64,000 bases of DNA from Sipunculus nudus (Eukaryota; Annelida; Sipuncula; Golfingiida; Sipunculidae): the NCBI GenBank assembly GCA_026874595.1, contig CM049318.1, positions 10,216,241 to 10,280,240 on the forward strand. The letters are read 5' to 3'. Both the position numbers and the translations under genes were made by a program. The number at the start of each line of letters is the position of its first letter. The first letter of the stretch is position 1. The notes beneath the pieces were generated by a model. It was given only the letters and a program-made list of their open reading frames with translations. It ran no database searches and had not been told where the DNA came from. Below are positions 12,001-21,446 of the stretch, in pieces.

Positions 12001-13699
12001 ATATTATCCAAGATCAGGTCATAACCTGGGTACCTTTATCATCATCATACAAGGTCAAATCTTTAGAAATCCAGGATTTTAGTTAACACATAGCTCTTGA
12101 AGGGGTCCATTTTTCCCCTCAAATATGGAAAAGTTAGGCCCGTAGTCTGGGGAGACATACCGTTGTTTTTGTGTCACAAAACTCTAGTTTATATTTCTTT
12201 ACCGTTATTTAACCTTGATGTAACAATTACAGGTTTGAAATAAGTTATTCTTCAAGCTGCATATGTAGTTATTCACATATTTTGATACTTTAATCCGTTT
12301 TTAGTATTCTTTTTATGGGACAGACTTACACATCATTTTAACGTTCAACTCGGGGTGGGGCACATCATCACACCATATTGTTTTATTAAACCATCATGTA
12401 TCAAATAGTGACAAAAATACATAGTTAAGGAAATCACAGATTACGCTCTTTCCATTCTTTTGACAACTTATATAAAAAACAAATCACATGGTCGGAACGA
12501 CGGCAATTAGGTAATTTGGGGAATATTAAACTAAATTTGTGATTTGACAAATACCAGACAGTGTTGACAGTTAATGTTTAAGTTTGTCCCATAATAAAAC
12601 TTTTTTTATCTCTATTATTTTAGGTGTTGTTACTGATGGATTCACTGGTGTTCAGATATGTCAGGAGAGAGAGACAATGATGAGAGTGCTTCTTACTCTT
12701 CTTATTTTTATTATCCTCATCTGTCTTTTGAGCCTGCTCATACTGATATATCAATTCAAGAGGTATGCATACACATTAATTGCGATACGAAAAGATTAAT
12801 CATAGTTATCTGTATTCTTATGTATTTTTTCGTGTTTAATGTAGAAAAAAAAAGTGTTTAGGATATTTTTAAATGCATAGATCACGGAATGACAATGATG
12901 AAATGCCGTATAGTATGTAAGTAAGCTTAATAAACCAATTTCTGCCATTCATTTCTTCACCATTTAAATTGAAGACACTTAACTTCTTGTTTACCTTGTT
13001 GACCGATGGTTCAATTCAAACGTATAAAACATGTTTAGTTCTACAGGCACATTTTGTCTGTATGCATGTGTGGTTATACACAAAGGTAACTTCGTCTTCA
13101 TGCATGTCAATTTTAAAGGCATCATCCGTTCCTTTGGAAATTTAGCTTAAGTAGATATAAGTGAAAAACTGTTTGAGGAATCCTGTGATCAGTTTTCTTT
13201 ATTTCTTTCCAGAAGCGGGAAACACAACATCAAGGAAGGGTAGGTCTTACAGTTTTGTTAAACCTTCATTAATACCGCGATTCTGACAAAATAAGTGCAG
13301 TAAATGTATGCTCAGTAGTTTCCTTGTCAACAACCAGAACTGAGAATCATGTTCGAAATTTGATGTTCAGTATCTACCATTGTTCTACTAATATCTTTAG
13401 ATATGACACATGGTCTTGCTTTCAGGATTGTCACTTTATTAGGATCAGGGCATTTACAAATGACCAAGACCTTAAACTTCTGAACTACAGACTGAACGCA
13501 AGTGTAATCATGAATCTTAGAACATATATTGTAACGTGTGACTGGGGGTCATAAAAAGATCTATAAATAAATTGTGAACATCAATGCAAATTTACCTCAC
13601 ATGTTTAGACGATTATATCTTATGAATCATATCTATTCCAGGAGAGGAACAATAGAAGAGAGGGAACCTAGATTAATGGAACATGAACTACAACATTAA
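1..13699 (+). CDS. Gene 1: type I transmembrane receptor with two C-type lectin-like domains (5' end outside the window)
   Basis: Nine exons join in frame: 1-54, 3346-3453, 3715-3975, 4709-4852, 5067-5117, 9791-9820, 12624-12762, 13213-13239 and 13642-13699. They give 289 codons plus TAA; the first full codon is at base 3. All junctions are AG/GT, and phases match: phase 1 up to the transmembrane exon, phase 2 after it. Order in the visible protein: end of CTLD1 (residues 1-53), CTLD2 (54-188), Thr/Ser-rich stalk (189-235), transmembrane helix (about 237-257), 32-residue tail without ITIM or ITAM. CTLD2 has the WIGL-like DYWTGLRK. Where family members carry EPN and WND it has NEPSSSGDC and FFWAAVSC, so canonical calcium binding is doubtful. 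Gene 2 on the opposite strand is its paralog. An immune or adhesion role is inferred from the family. The signal peptide and first half of CTLD1 must lie left of the window. Confidence 0.85.
1060..1132 (+). repeat. tRNA-like SINE head, diverged
   Basis: The stretch ...ACTAGACTTGCGTGCCACTG... followed by GGTTTGGTTCTA resembles a tRNA anticodon region and B box. It aligns with 2251-2310 (GCTGGACTTGTGTGCC ... GGTCCGGTTCTA). A tRNA-derived SINE is the simplest explanation. No tail or target duplication could be defined. Confidence 0.35.
2251..2310 (+). repeat. tRNA-like SINE head, second copy
   Basis: GGTGACTCGGTTGGGTCGCT, then GGACTTGTGTGCC, then GGTCCGGTTCTA read like the D arm, anticodon arm and B box of a tRNA-derived SINE. 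It is related to 1060-1132. It is too diverged to be a functional tRNA gene. Confidence 0.4.
3346..3453 (+). CDS. Gene 1 exon: second half of CTLD1
   Basis: 108 nt, phase 1-1, preceded by ...CTGCATAG and followed by GTAGGT. It encodes GPVAGTSDCGSLSLRYESVE then GKACSTAGQGWVCQK. The three cysteines are the last three of the CTLD pattern. It matches the gene 2 exon at 41539-41667 (ECASLRLRYDSAEG, then EVCNTTGEGYIC). EPN and WND motifs are absent. Confidence 0.85.
3715..3975 (+). CDS. Gene 1 exon: first half of CTLD2
   Basis: 261 nt, phase 1-1, between a T-rich acceptor (TTTTTTTTAG) and the donor GTATAT. It encodes a cysteine-rich start (CKFCPP...YNC), the helix segment ADAKNACQKKRAHLVEIQDQ and the WIGL-like core CQDYWTGLRK. 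Its length and phase are identical to the gene 2 exon 40603-40863, with PCQDYW, [FY][IL]GCDA and A+N+C positions shared. The ATG at 3606 lies in the intron and is not the start. Confidence 0.9.
3976..4708 (+). other. Gene 1 intron within CTLD2
   Basis: 733 bp, AT-rich. The - strand open frame at 4154-4450 has no recognisable domain. I see no clear repeat. Confidence 0.6.
4709..4852 (+). CDS. Gene 1 exon: second half of CTLD2
   Basis: 144 nt, phase 1-1, acceptor ATTGTAG, donor GTAAAT. It encodes GDVIPELTYWGQNEPSSSGD, then CTVLKRDEKGFFWAAVSC and SQHSYIC. The three C-terminal CTLD cysteines are present. EPS stands in the EPN position and WAA replaces WND, so two or more usual calcium ligands are lost. 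Confidence 0.9.
5067..5117 (+). CDS. Gene 1 exon: Thr/Ser-rich stalk, part 1
   Basis: 51 nt, phase 1-1, after ...CTAAG and before GTACGG. It encodes GPSHLTTVPSSATTTAT, a likely O-glycosylated stalk between CTLD2 and the membrane. It keeps the frame on both sides. Confidence 0.75.
5330..7700 (+). repeat. Degenerate interspersed/tandem repeat family in a gene 1 intron
   Basis: Two long copies start alike (GCGAACCTGTGACC near 5337, GTGAACCTGTGAGC near 6730). Both run through a GTCCGTC-type stretch, ACGTTAAC and a motif for a heart segment: CAAATTGTTCAATATTTCAC, TTTGTTC(G/A)AATGGTT and GGTGGCGCCACCTGCAT. The heart segment recurs at irregular spacing. There is no coding capacity. It looks like a non-autonomous element that grew by internal duplication. 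Confidence 0.6.
8150..8750 (+). repeat. Degenerate tandem array (CAGGTCAAGAGTTCACTCAG unit) with an internal 30-bp array
   Basis: Units share TATTTATAGCTTTGGCAGAC, CTGTCTCAGATT and CAACAGGTCAAGAGTTCACT. Near 8208-8325 a shorter array repeats CATGTGATCAACTCATGGGT about four times with a period of roughly 30 bp. Confidence 0.6.
9791..9820 (+). CDS. Gene 1 microexon: stalk, part 2 (30 nt)
   Basis: Phase 1-1, between TTATTGTAG and GTAAGC. It encodes DYTTTPGTVN together with the flanking split codons. It continues the Thr/Pro-rich stalk and fits the frame of its neighbours. A 10-codon cassette like this could be skipped without changing frame. Confidence 0.7.
9950..10900 (+). repeat. Three tandem units of about 310 bp
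   Basis: The units share AAATCGTAACCGCTGG(T/A)CC, AATCTTCTTACTT.ACATC, CCATGAAAA.TCTC, CCCCTCAGAATAATT, GTTCCTGTAAACT and TGGTGGCGCCACCT. They start near 10025, 10380 and 10700; the last is shortened. A diverged copy in reverse orientation lies at 55180-55800, so this is a dispersed family. Confidence 0.65.
11048..12163 (+). mobile_element. Non-autonomous element built from TGACCTTGACC tandem units
   Basis: It begins with TATGTCTCCC (11049) and ends with its inverse GGGAGACATA, so it has short inverted ends. Inside are six or so units of about 148 bp, each with a TGACC(T)TGACC-ATC-AAGGTCAA core (near 11230, 11372, 11521, 11668, 11819). Two unit types alternate: ATCATCAAGGTCAAATAG, and CT(T/C)CAAGGTCA followed by (T/A)AGCCAG. 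It has no ORF of interest. Confidence 0.55.
12624..12762 (+). CDS. Gene 1 exon: membrane-proximal stalk and transmembrane helix
   Basis: 139 nt, phase 1 to 2, acceptor TTATTTTAG, donor GTATGC. It encodes GVVTDGFTGVQICQERETMM followed by a helix of about 21 hydrophobic residues (VLLTLLIFIILICLLSLLIL) and then YQFKR, a basic stop-transfer end. The other two frames are spurious. Confidence 0.88.
13213..13239 (+). CDS. Gene 1 microexon: cytoplasmic tail (27 nt)
   Basis: Phase 2-2, acceptor TTTCCAG, donor GTAGGT. It encodes SGKHNIKE plus split codons. It fits the frame from the transmembrane exon into the last exon. Skipping it would remove nine tail residues without a frameshift. Confidence 0.7.
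13642..13699 (+). CDS. Gene 1 last coding exon: C-terminal tail
   Basis: Acceptor ATTCCAG. It encodes RGTIEEREPRLMEHELQH and then TAA at 13697-13699. The tail has no tyrosine-based signalling motif. EPRLM resembles EQKLM in the gene 2 tail. The 3' UTR follows; no AATAAA is evident before the LINE at 13990. Confidence 0.8.
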
Positions 13700-14109
13700 T
13701 GCCATCATGTAATTATCATATCATGTTGATAGTTGATAAACCCATCATGGCACCCATCTCAACAAAAACTATCAACTGGATTAAATTATGATTATACATG
13801 ATCATAGTTATCAGCATGCTCATCCCCTGTCATGAATAGATTCATCGTAGCGTTTCCATAAGTTAAATGTCTGTGTCAAGAACAGCTGAGAGATCAATTT
13901 TGCCTTTTACTGGATTCCAGCAAAACGTAGAGGTTCAGTAGCAGACAGCTTGCAATAATTTGCCATGACTATGACATTGAGCAACTCCGCCTCGCCACCC
14001 CTTTGTGGAGCGGCCTGCAGGTCCCAAGCCCGGATAAAGGAGGAGGGTTTGGCGTTAGGAAATCCTTATCCCGGAAAACAACGCCAGTCTACTAGGGAAA
14101 CCAACTACT

Positions 14110-15200
14110 AGTTCTCGTATGGAAAAGGCAAGGAGAAAGAGGATGACCCACATGACGCTGGAGTTGCCCTTACGTTGTCGAAGGAAGCGGCAGGAAGTCT
14201 AATGGAGTGGGAACCAGTGTCTGACCGAATCATCACAGCCCGGTTCGTGTCTAGGTTTCAGAAGGCATCAATCATCATATGCTGTGCTCCAACAAAAAGC
14301 GTAGAGAAAGAAGAGAAAAACCTGTTCTTCACCCAGCTTCAGGCGGCTCTTGATAAAGAACCAAACGAGACCAGACCCTGCTTTCATTTATCTAGCGGAC
14401 AGGAGCCCATGCAGCTGACGACGATGTACCAACTTTGAGTTCATTTAGCCTGTGGTTAAGCCCCAGGTGATTGGCTGGTCGTTTCAGGCTAGCCGTGCGC
14501 GTTTCATCACCACTGCCAACATACTGGTGCATCCAGCTGAAATGTGATAGATGCGCCAGGCAAGCAGAAACAATCTATTGTGTATAACTTTTGTAACAAC
14601 GCTGTCTGTGTAGCTAGTGATCGAGTGTAGCCAGTGGTCCAGTAACAAGGACACTCACACCTTGCACTAGTAATGATGTAACACATGCATGCACATTGCT
14701 GCTTGAATTAAACAGTCGCACAGGGGCACTGTGATAGGCACCCAACATCACTCGAGTGTAGTCCATTCCCGTCCGCTAGATAAATGAAGGCAGGGACCTG
14801 TGGCTCGGTATTTACAACAGAGACACAACTGGATCTACAAACGAGACAAGTCTGATCCTCATCAGAGACCTGAACGCCACGGTAGGCAGTGACAACACCA
14901 GCAGGGAGAGAGGAATGGGGAGACATGACCTGTTGGTCATGAATGAAAATGGAGAACTTTGGCGGACCTCTGTGCCTTCAATGAACTCACCATCGGAGGC
15001 AACCTCTTTCCCCACCAACGCTTCTAAAGGACCACCTGGTCTCACCTGACCTTCAGACGGAAAAACAGATTGACCACGTCATCGTTTGTCAGCGCTGGTG
15101 GAGCTTACTGCAAGATGTGAGGGCAAAGAGAAGTGCGGATATTGGATCTGACCCCTACCTGATTGTTGCATTGCTAAAGATGAAGCGGTCAGCTAGACAG
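14110..15200 (+). pseudogene. LINE ORF2 endonuclease domain, interrupted
   Basis: The open piece 14175-14438 covers the middle of an APE-type endonuclease. Its sequence is cut near residue 65 by the inverted-repeat insertion and resumes after 14796 in another frame. The GDxNA-like core appears as RDLNATVG. The late SDH motif region reads GSDPYL (usually GSDH), so a catalytic histidine is lost. Confidence 0.75.
14376..14795. mobile_element. MITE-like inverted-repeat element inserted in the LINE
   Basis: Bases 14376-14400 (CCCTGCTTTCATTTATCTAG + CGGAC) are repeated inverted at 14771-14795 with one mismatch in 25. They bound 420 bp that interrupts the endonuclease reading. There is no coding capacity. 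Target duplication is unclear (GAC is present on both sides if the repeat starts one base in). Confidence 0.7.
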
Positions 15201-15427
15201 AAGCAACATAACATCCACGAGTCTAGTTTTATGTTAAGAAGCTGCGCCCCAGGGAGACCAAGGAGGTTTTCCAAACCGCTCAACAGAACTATTTTTTTTT
15301 TACAGGTAGAGTGAGACGCCAAGGAGACGGTGGATTATGCCTGGACCACACTCAAACAGGCGGAACCTGCGAGGGATCACAGGGGTGACCTCCATGCAAC
15401 AGGAAGACTTGGATCAGCGACGCAACA

Positions 15428-15893
15428 TTGCAGAGGGAAGAGGAGAGAAAGGGGCTTCAGGAGGAGCTAGACCAGGCCAGAACCCGGCAACATGTACAGA
15501 GGGATGATCAAAAAGATATAGAAGCAGCTGATAAAAGACAAGAGGTCCTCCGTCAATGTACTAGCAGAGGAGGCAGAAACAACAGCCACCAAGGAAGACA
15601 TCAAGGTGCACTGTGCGACTGCCAGACTGGTGAGTGGAAGGAAGGGCAACCCCAACAGACCTGTGAGAAATAAGACGGGCCAGCTGCTTACTTCAGCTGA
15701 GGAACAGATTAAGAGGTGGAAGGAACAGTTACATGAGGTGTTGAACAGGCAAGCTCCACAGAACACGACCATTTTTGAGCCAGGGGACACAATGGACATA
15801 AACACAGCCCTGATCACCAAACAAAATGTCAGAAAACTTCTGAAGAGCTTGAAGGATGGCAAGGCGACAGGAGAAGACAACTACCCAGCCGAA
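15428..15893 (+). pseudogene. LINE ORF2 fragment: endonuclease-RT linker and RT start
   Basis: The frame at 15606-15893 reads like the conserved region before the RT fingers (NRPVRNKTGQLLTSAEEQIK, RWKEQLHEVLNRQAP, LKDGKATGEDNYPAEA). It breaks off where the RT fingers continue in intact members. Another frame at 15428-15673 is a shadow. Confidence 0.75.
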
Positions 15894-15969
15894 GCAGAAC
15901 ACACTGCTGCACACCCTGATAAACTTGGTGTAGACGACCCGACCGGTCTCCCGATCCGCGCCTGGCAAT

Positions 15970-17600
15970 GACTTTGACCTTGTATGGGGACCTTGAAACT
16001 TCAGGTAAAATTGCAAAAGGAATTTTTATATTGATACGGTTATAAGATCTAAAAGGACGTATGTTGCAAGTTTTCTTCAAAAATTCCTACAGAAAGAAGG
16101 ATTAAAATCAATGACCCTGACCTCATTTGATTACCAAGAATCTGCAGAGAGAAAAAATGTCAGCATGGTACTTTATAGACTGATAGCATTATAAGCTGCA
16201 TGTACTATGCATATTTTGAGCTTTCGTCATGAGATTCCCATAGAATGAAGACCAACCCCGCTAAAAATACAAAACAAAAACATTAAAAAATATGACCTTT
16301 ACCTTGTTATGTGACCTTGAATCTGCACGGAAGAGATGGTTACGATTTTAAGATTGATATGGTTATAAATGGTTATATTTTACGCTTTTAAAACAAAGTA
16401 TCTGGCTATATTTTTATGAAAATCTCACGAAATGACAACTGACCCTGAAAAATAATTGAAAAAATATTAATTAACATGATCTTAACCTTGTTTGGTGATC
16501 TTGAAACTGGTTACATTTTGCCAGGACAGGCTGTGAATGTCACAGAGTATATTAGTGATTCGCAGATATTCCACTGATCTATTGAGAACTTATCAGAAGG
16601 GCTGTGTCATGTTCCCCTATATTGTAACCATCCTACAATATGTTTGAATATTATGAGTTTGGCAAATCAGTTTTTCTAGGTGTGTGGCTAACAGTTCTTG
16701 TCAATTAGCTTCTAGCATTGGGTAATAATGTGCAGTAAAATTGTTTCTCTGTATGTAACGTGTTCCTCGATAGATTTATTTGTTCATTATTGTGTATACT
16801 ACCCAAGTGCATAAATATCGTTCCACTGTTAGTTGAAAAAATAAATTTATAATAATATATTATGAACATATACTTTACTTCTTGAAATCAATGTATTAAC
16901 TAAAAAAACTAGCCTAGTTCTGGCAGTTTCTTGTCTCAAGTTGGGATATTGGCCATTATTTTATTATAGGCATGACACTTTTAGACAATGGCTGCATCAA
17001 TGTATTCCACGTGGGTTTTATCCTTTGTAGGTAAAAACCCATATTTAAAGTACAAAATGACAAAATGCTTTTGTCGCCTACACTGAAATGTGATTCAAGT
17101 AAAACTTATGTTGATATTTAGTATTTTGGTTGAAATATCATTGTATTTTGAAGGGTGTCGGGTGCTTGTAGAGTTATGACTGTGTCATGATATTTTAAAC
17201 AATAAAAATGGGTGGACCGAAAAAAATGTTCATGGACTCCAAATGAAACGACTGACTGTCAATATATCTATATTCTATATATTAAAGTTTTCATGAAAAT
17301 GTCCAGAGGTGTAGACAGGCGAGAAATTACGGAAATTTCATTTCCCGTGACACCTAACTTCTCGTTAGGTGTCGCTGTCGTCTTTGCATGGCGCATAACT
17401 CTAATGTAACTTTTTATTGTAATTCATATCACTGGATTTTCATAATATTTTATATGTTTGCGGAGATGAGCCATGTAGTTAGATATAAGGCAATTTCTTG
17501 AGTAAAGTATTGAAGTTATTTTGAAGCCTGTCGTAATTTTGTTAAAAGATTAATCAGTATACAATGAGTTATTCTCCTGAAACATATATATGTTTAATCT
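15970..17600. other. Intergenic; tail of a TGACCTTG-rich repeat, then unassigned AT-rich DNA
   Basis: Bases 15970-16520 carry spaced TGACCTTG(A/T)AA motifs (near 15971, 16116, 16286, 16310, 16480), like the unit at 11-12 kb. From 16560 to 17600 I recognise nothing. Confidence 0.5.

Positions 17601-17663
<63 letters not shown>
17601..17663. repeat. (TA)n microsatellite, left flank of the foldback element
   Basis: Near-pure TA dinucleotides, ending exactly where the inverted repeat starts. The counterpart is at 19583-19641. Confidence 0.9.
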
Positions 17664-17668
<5 letters not shown>

Positions 17669-19579
17669 ACGAGATTGAAATCTAGGCGAATTTAAAATCA
17701 GATTGTGATTGTAATCTCGGCTAGACGGATTTTAAATAAATCGCAATCTCGCCTAAAATCCATCATGGAGCAGGCCAGGATTTTAATCTCGACTAGGCGA
17801 GTTTAAAATCTGTCTGGTGTCATCCAGGCGAGTTTAAAATCTGCCTGATATCACTTAGGCGAGTTTAAAACCTGACTAGGCGAGATTAAAATAGTAATTT
17901 GATATAATTTCCCAATAAATTATACATTGTACTTGACATATGAAAGTTTTTTTCAGTCAGATTTTAACCCTGAATGGTTATGTATAGTTCACAAGTAACA
18001 TATTTATTAATATTTACCAAATACTATATTATTAATGTAATAATTAACATTTATTTTTTATTTTATATTATTATTAATAAACTGGGTACCGTAATAAAAA
18101 ACTTACATTGGTATTGTATATGGCATATTTAAATTATATATGATGTGGGCTGCTGCTGATTATTTACATAACTTTGTTGTCAATATTTATTTGAAGGGAA
18201 ACTGGTATTAGTAATATTAGTAATGTAGCACTTTAAAAAGACATTATTTATTTATTATTATTTTTTATATAATTCATTGCTGTTTACATGCATAAATGAT
18301 CTATCAATCTATGAATCTAGAAATCATATCTTTTCTGATATGATATAATACTTTCCAAAAAAGGCAGTTTTTTTGTTACACAGTCTACATAAATATTGAA
18401 GCTTCACAAAATCCCTCAATTAAAAAAAAGATCAGAAGAATATTATATACATTAGAAGAAAAGACTAAATAAGACATAGAAATATTCACATGCCTACATC
18501 TGTGTATCAATTTTTACCTATTCTCATATGATGTTTAAATACAAAAAAAAGGATGGCGTATCAAAGACCATCATAAATACTGATACCCTGCATATTTTGT
18601 ACCTTATGTGTACATGTTTTGACTGTTGAGTGTGGAATACCTGGGTGAAAAGAAACATTTGAACTAGATCAACCAACTAATTTGTTTTGTTTGTCCTGTA
18701 AGAATTATCAAATAGGATGATTGTTTATGTTAATGTGTAATATACTCTTTAAATAGTGAAGTAATATCTATCTAGACTATCTATCTGTCTATCTATCTAT
18801 GATTGATTCAATATGCAAGTGGATGACTTTTTCCCCCCGAGATTTGCTCTTCATAATATCTCATAAGTGTGCTTCAGTATACTTCTTGTTACTCTCTAAT
18901 TGCCATATATTAAATACAATTACAAGTTATTATTTTCTTTTGTAAAAATTATTAGTGATATTTACAACCCAAAGGTTGTTAAGAAAACTGGGGAAAAAAA
19001 TAAAGATTAATTAATGTTTAGCAAATAATTGGTATGATATGGATGCTGTAGACCACATGAAACACATCAAAGGTGCAAGTAATAATCAAACATCTATTTC
19101 ATTATTCTATTTCCAAAATTAATGTTAATTATTACTTGTATAATTATTTAATTACTGTAAAAAAAGTTTATTATTACATTAATACTATAATATTCTGTGA
19201 ATATTAATAAATATATTACCTGTTAACTATGTATAACCATTTAGTGTTAAAATATTGAAAATCTGACTGAAAACATCTTTCAGATGTCAGTTTCAATGCT
19301 GATATCGGATCACTATTTTAATCTCGCCTAGATAGATTTAAAACTCGCCTAAGTAATATCAGGCAGATTTTAAACTCGTCTGGATGACACCAGACAGATT
19401 TTAAACTCGCCTAGGCAAGATTAAAATCCTGGCCTGCTCCATGATGGATTTTAATCTCGCCTAGGCGAGATTGAGATTGTGATCTCGTCTAGGTGAGTTT
19501 AAAATCTGTCTAGCCAAGATCACAATTGCAATCTCTTCTAGGCAAATTTAAAATCCGCCTGGATTTCAATCTCGTCTCT

Positions 19580-19580
<1 letters not shown>
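17664..19580. mobile_element. Foldback DNA element, 1.9 kb, with inverted arms of about 400-450 bp
   Basis: The left end CAGAGACGAGATTGAAATCT is the inverse of the right end (GGATTTCAATCTCGTCTCTG). Arms match, with many differences, over roughly 17664-18060 and 19130-19580. Landmarks include CCATCATGGAGCAGGCCAGG (17759) and its inverse near 19431. The arms contain repeated, partly palindromic GGCGAG(A/T)TTAAAA boxes, possible transposase sites. The 1-kb centre is AT-rich without an ORF, so the element is non-autonomous. Insertion into a TA repeat suits a TA-targeting transposase, but the superfamily is unknown. Confidence 0.8.
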
Positions 19581-19582
<2 letters not shown>

Positions 19583-19631
<49 letters not shown>

Positions 19632-19641
19632 TATATATATT
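19583..19641. repeat. (TA)n microsatellite, right flank of the foldback element
   Basis: TA dinucleotides starting at the right end of the inverted repeat. Confidence 0.9.
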
Positions 19642-21206
19642 ATTTATACATATTAGTCAGAGCTTTATGTATTTTTATATATTGACATGTAATTAATTAA
19701 TTATATGTTGTATAGCTTGGCATGCTTCAAAGGTAAATCAGTTTAGCTAGGTTGCAGTAATGTGATTACAGATGTATTTTTACAGACGGTGCTGTTACAG
19801 ATTAATTTAACAGACGGTGCTGTAAAACTATCTTTGTATTATTATTGTTATGTTATACATAGGACTAATTACTTTACCTATTTAAAGTATACTGTTTTTT
19901 TTGGGAGCAGGAGCCCTATAAGGGACAAATGCATCGCGTTAGATTGTAGGGTAAGATGAGTTTCTCAGGCATTCATTAACATACATGGAATGCTGTAATG
20001 AATGTTCTTTATATTATAAATACCCGCACAGTTCCTACAAATCATGAAAATCTTTCTTTTGTGTAAAATATATGAATAAATGTAAAGCATTTACATACAC
20101 CCTTATTTATAAGAATCTTCCAGTCATCTAGTTGTGTACAGTCATGTAATTCTATTGTAACAGTCTTTAGGAAAAGAATCAAATTAAATTCGCTAGTCAA
20201 CTATACTTTTTATACTCTGCTCATTGTCACGCCGATACTTTTAACCATATTTTATTTTAACCGAAAACACAAGAATCTTGACCTGTTATAACGGGAATTA
20301 GCCTGTTTTATCTTTATCTGTATATTTTAAAATTTGGTATGATGTTAATCATTATTATTTAATATTTAATCATGTTATTTATACATATTATTTATCAGGC
20401 AAGACTTTTCTTACACTGATCCCTGTGTTCATTATCATGTTGCGCCATATCAATAAAAAAGAGCTCACTGGATATGTTTTGATTTTCTATAAAATTGTAT
20501 ACCTAACTGAGATGTGCATTGTGTTGAGTGTTATGCTTTCTCCATAAACGCCTTTCGATAGTTATCTTTCATCAGACCAACTGTTGTTCATTCGTGAAGT
20601 AGTGAAAAAAAACTATTTCCTTTCTACAGAGTACAGATGTGTTTCTTAAACACACTTCTACTTTCTTATTTTGAAAAATGTCAGAATCTAAACTAAACAC
20701 AAAATAAGAAAAAAACAGTATCTGTTGTTTCAGGATAATTACACGGCAATATTGGGGTGTGTTATTTGGATACTGGATTGACATAAACAAATTATATAAA
20801 ATCAATAAATAATGGCTAAAACGATAAAAACATTTTAATTCAACGTCTTAAACGGGCTCAAAGAATAAGATACTGGGGAACTTTTTAATTCGTGAAATAT
20901 ATATATATCATTTAAATAATATTAAATATTCTGATTTCGCGCAGAACTGAACATGTGTATTTAAATATAGCCTTTAGAATCTCATATTATCACATTTATC
21001 TGCCTTGATACAAACAGGAAGGTTAAATTTGGCGGTTAATGTATCACGTCACAAATCGTTTGTAGAAGTCTATGTGAGGAGAAAAAGTGATGGATGATGA
21101 GTTAAAATTTATACTTAGGATGATGAGTTCAAACTTCTCATGGGTTTTCAGTGATCAGACAAAATAAGCTTTGCCCTCCTGTTTTCCCCTATTATTCCCG
21201 TCATAA

Positions 21207-21446
21207 TTAAATACACAGTTTCTCTGGCCATCGGTCAGGAACGGCCGGCAGAGGACGTGTTAAAACCATGCTAATTTGATGATCCTTATTGTACATCTCA
21301 TAAAAATTGTTGCTCTCTCTGAGCCCATTAAAATGCTGACACCATGAAGCTTCAAAGGTGTCCCGCTCTCCGAAATGTCTCCAGAAACGCGTAAACTGTG
21401 CATCCGTTCTGACATACATATTTGTAAATAACTTAATGTTACACAT
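21207..21446 (-). other. Unidentified open frame, 79 codons
   Basis: Less AT-rich than its surroundings and varied in composition (FTRFWRHFGERDTFEASWCQ; RPLPAVPDRWPEKLC). No domain, no signal peptide, no partner exon seen. It could be an isolated exon, a transposon relic or chance. Confidence 0.15.

Larger units (their letters stand above)
13990..15900 (+). mobile_element. Decayed non-LTR retrotransposon (LINE) with APE endonuclease and start of reverse transcriptase
   Basis: The 5' flank has the typical GCGGCCTGCAGGTCCCAAGC leader. Endonuclease fragments follow: KEAAGSLMEWEPVSDRIITA with ARFVSRFQKASIIICCAPT near 14175-14300, the strand RDLNATVGSDN with GMGRHDLL near 14865-14930, and DHVIVCQRWW...DVRAKRSADIGSD near 15070-15150. 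The linker and early RT segment (near 15597-15893) reads VSGRKGNPNRPVRNKTGQLL, then LKSLKDGKATGEDN. Proteins of this kind are usually annotated 'craniofacial development protein 2-like'. Frameshifts, stops, an insertion at 14376-14795 and loss of the rest of the RT make it a dead copy. The clade is not resolved. Confidence 0.8.
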
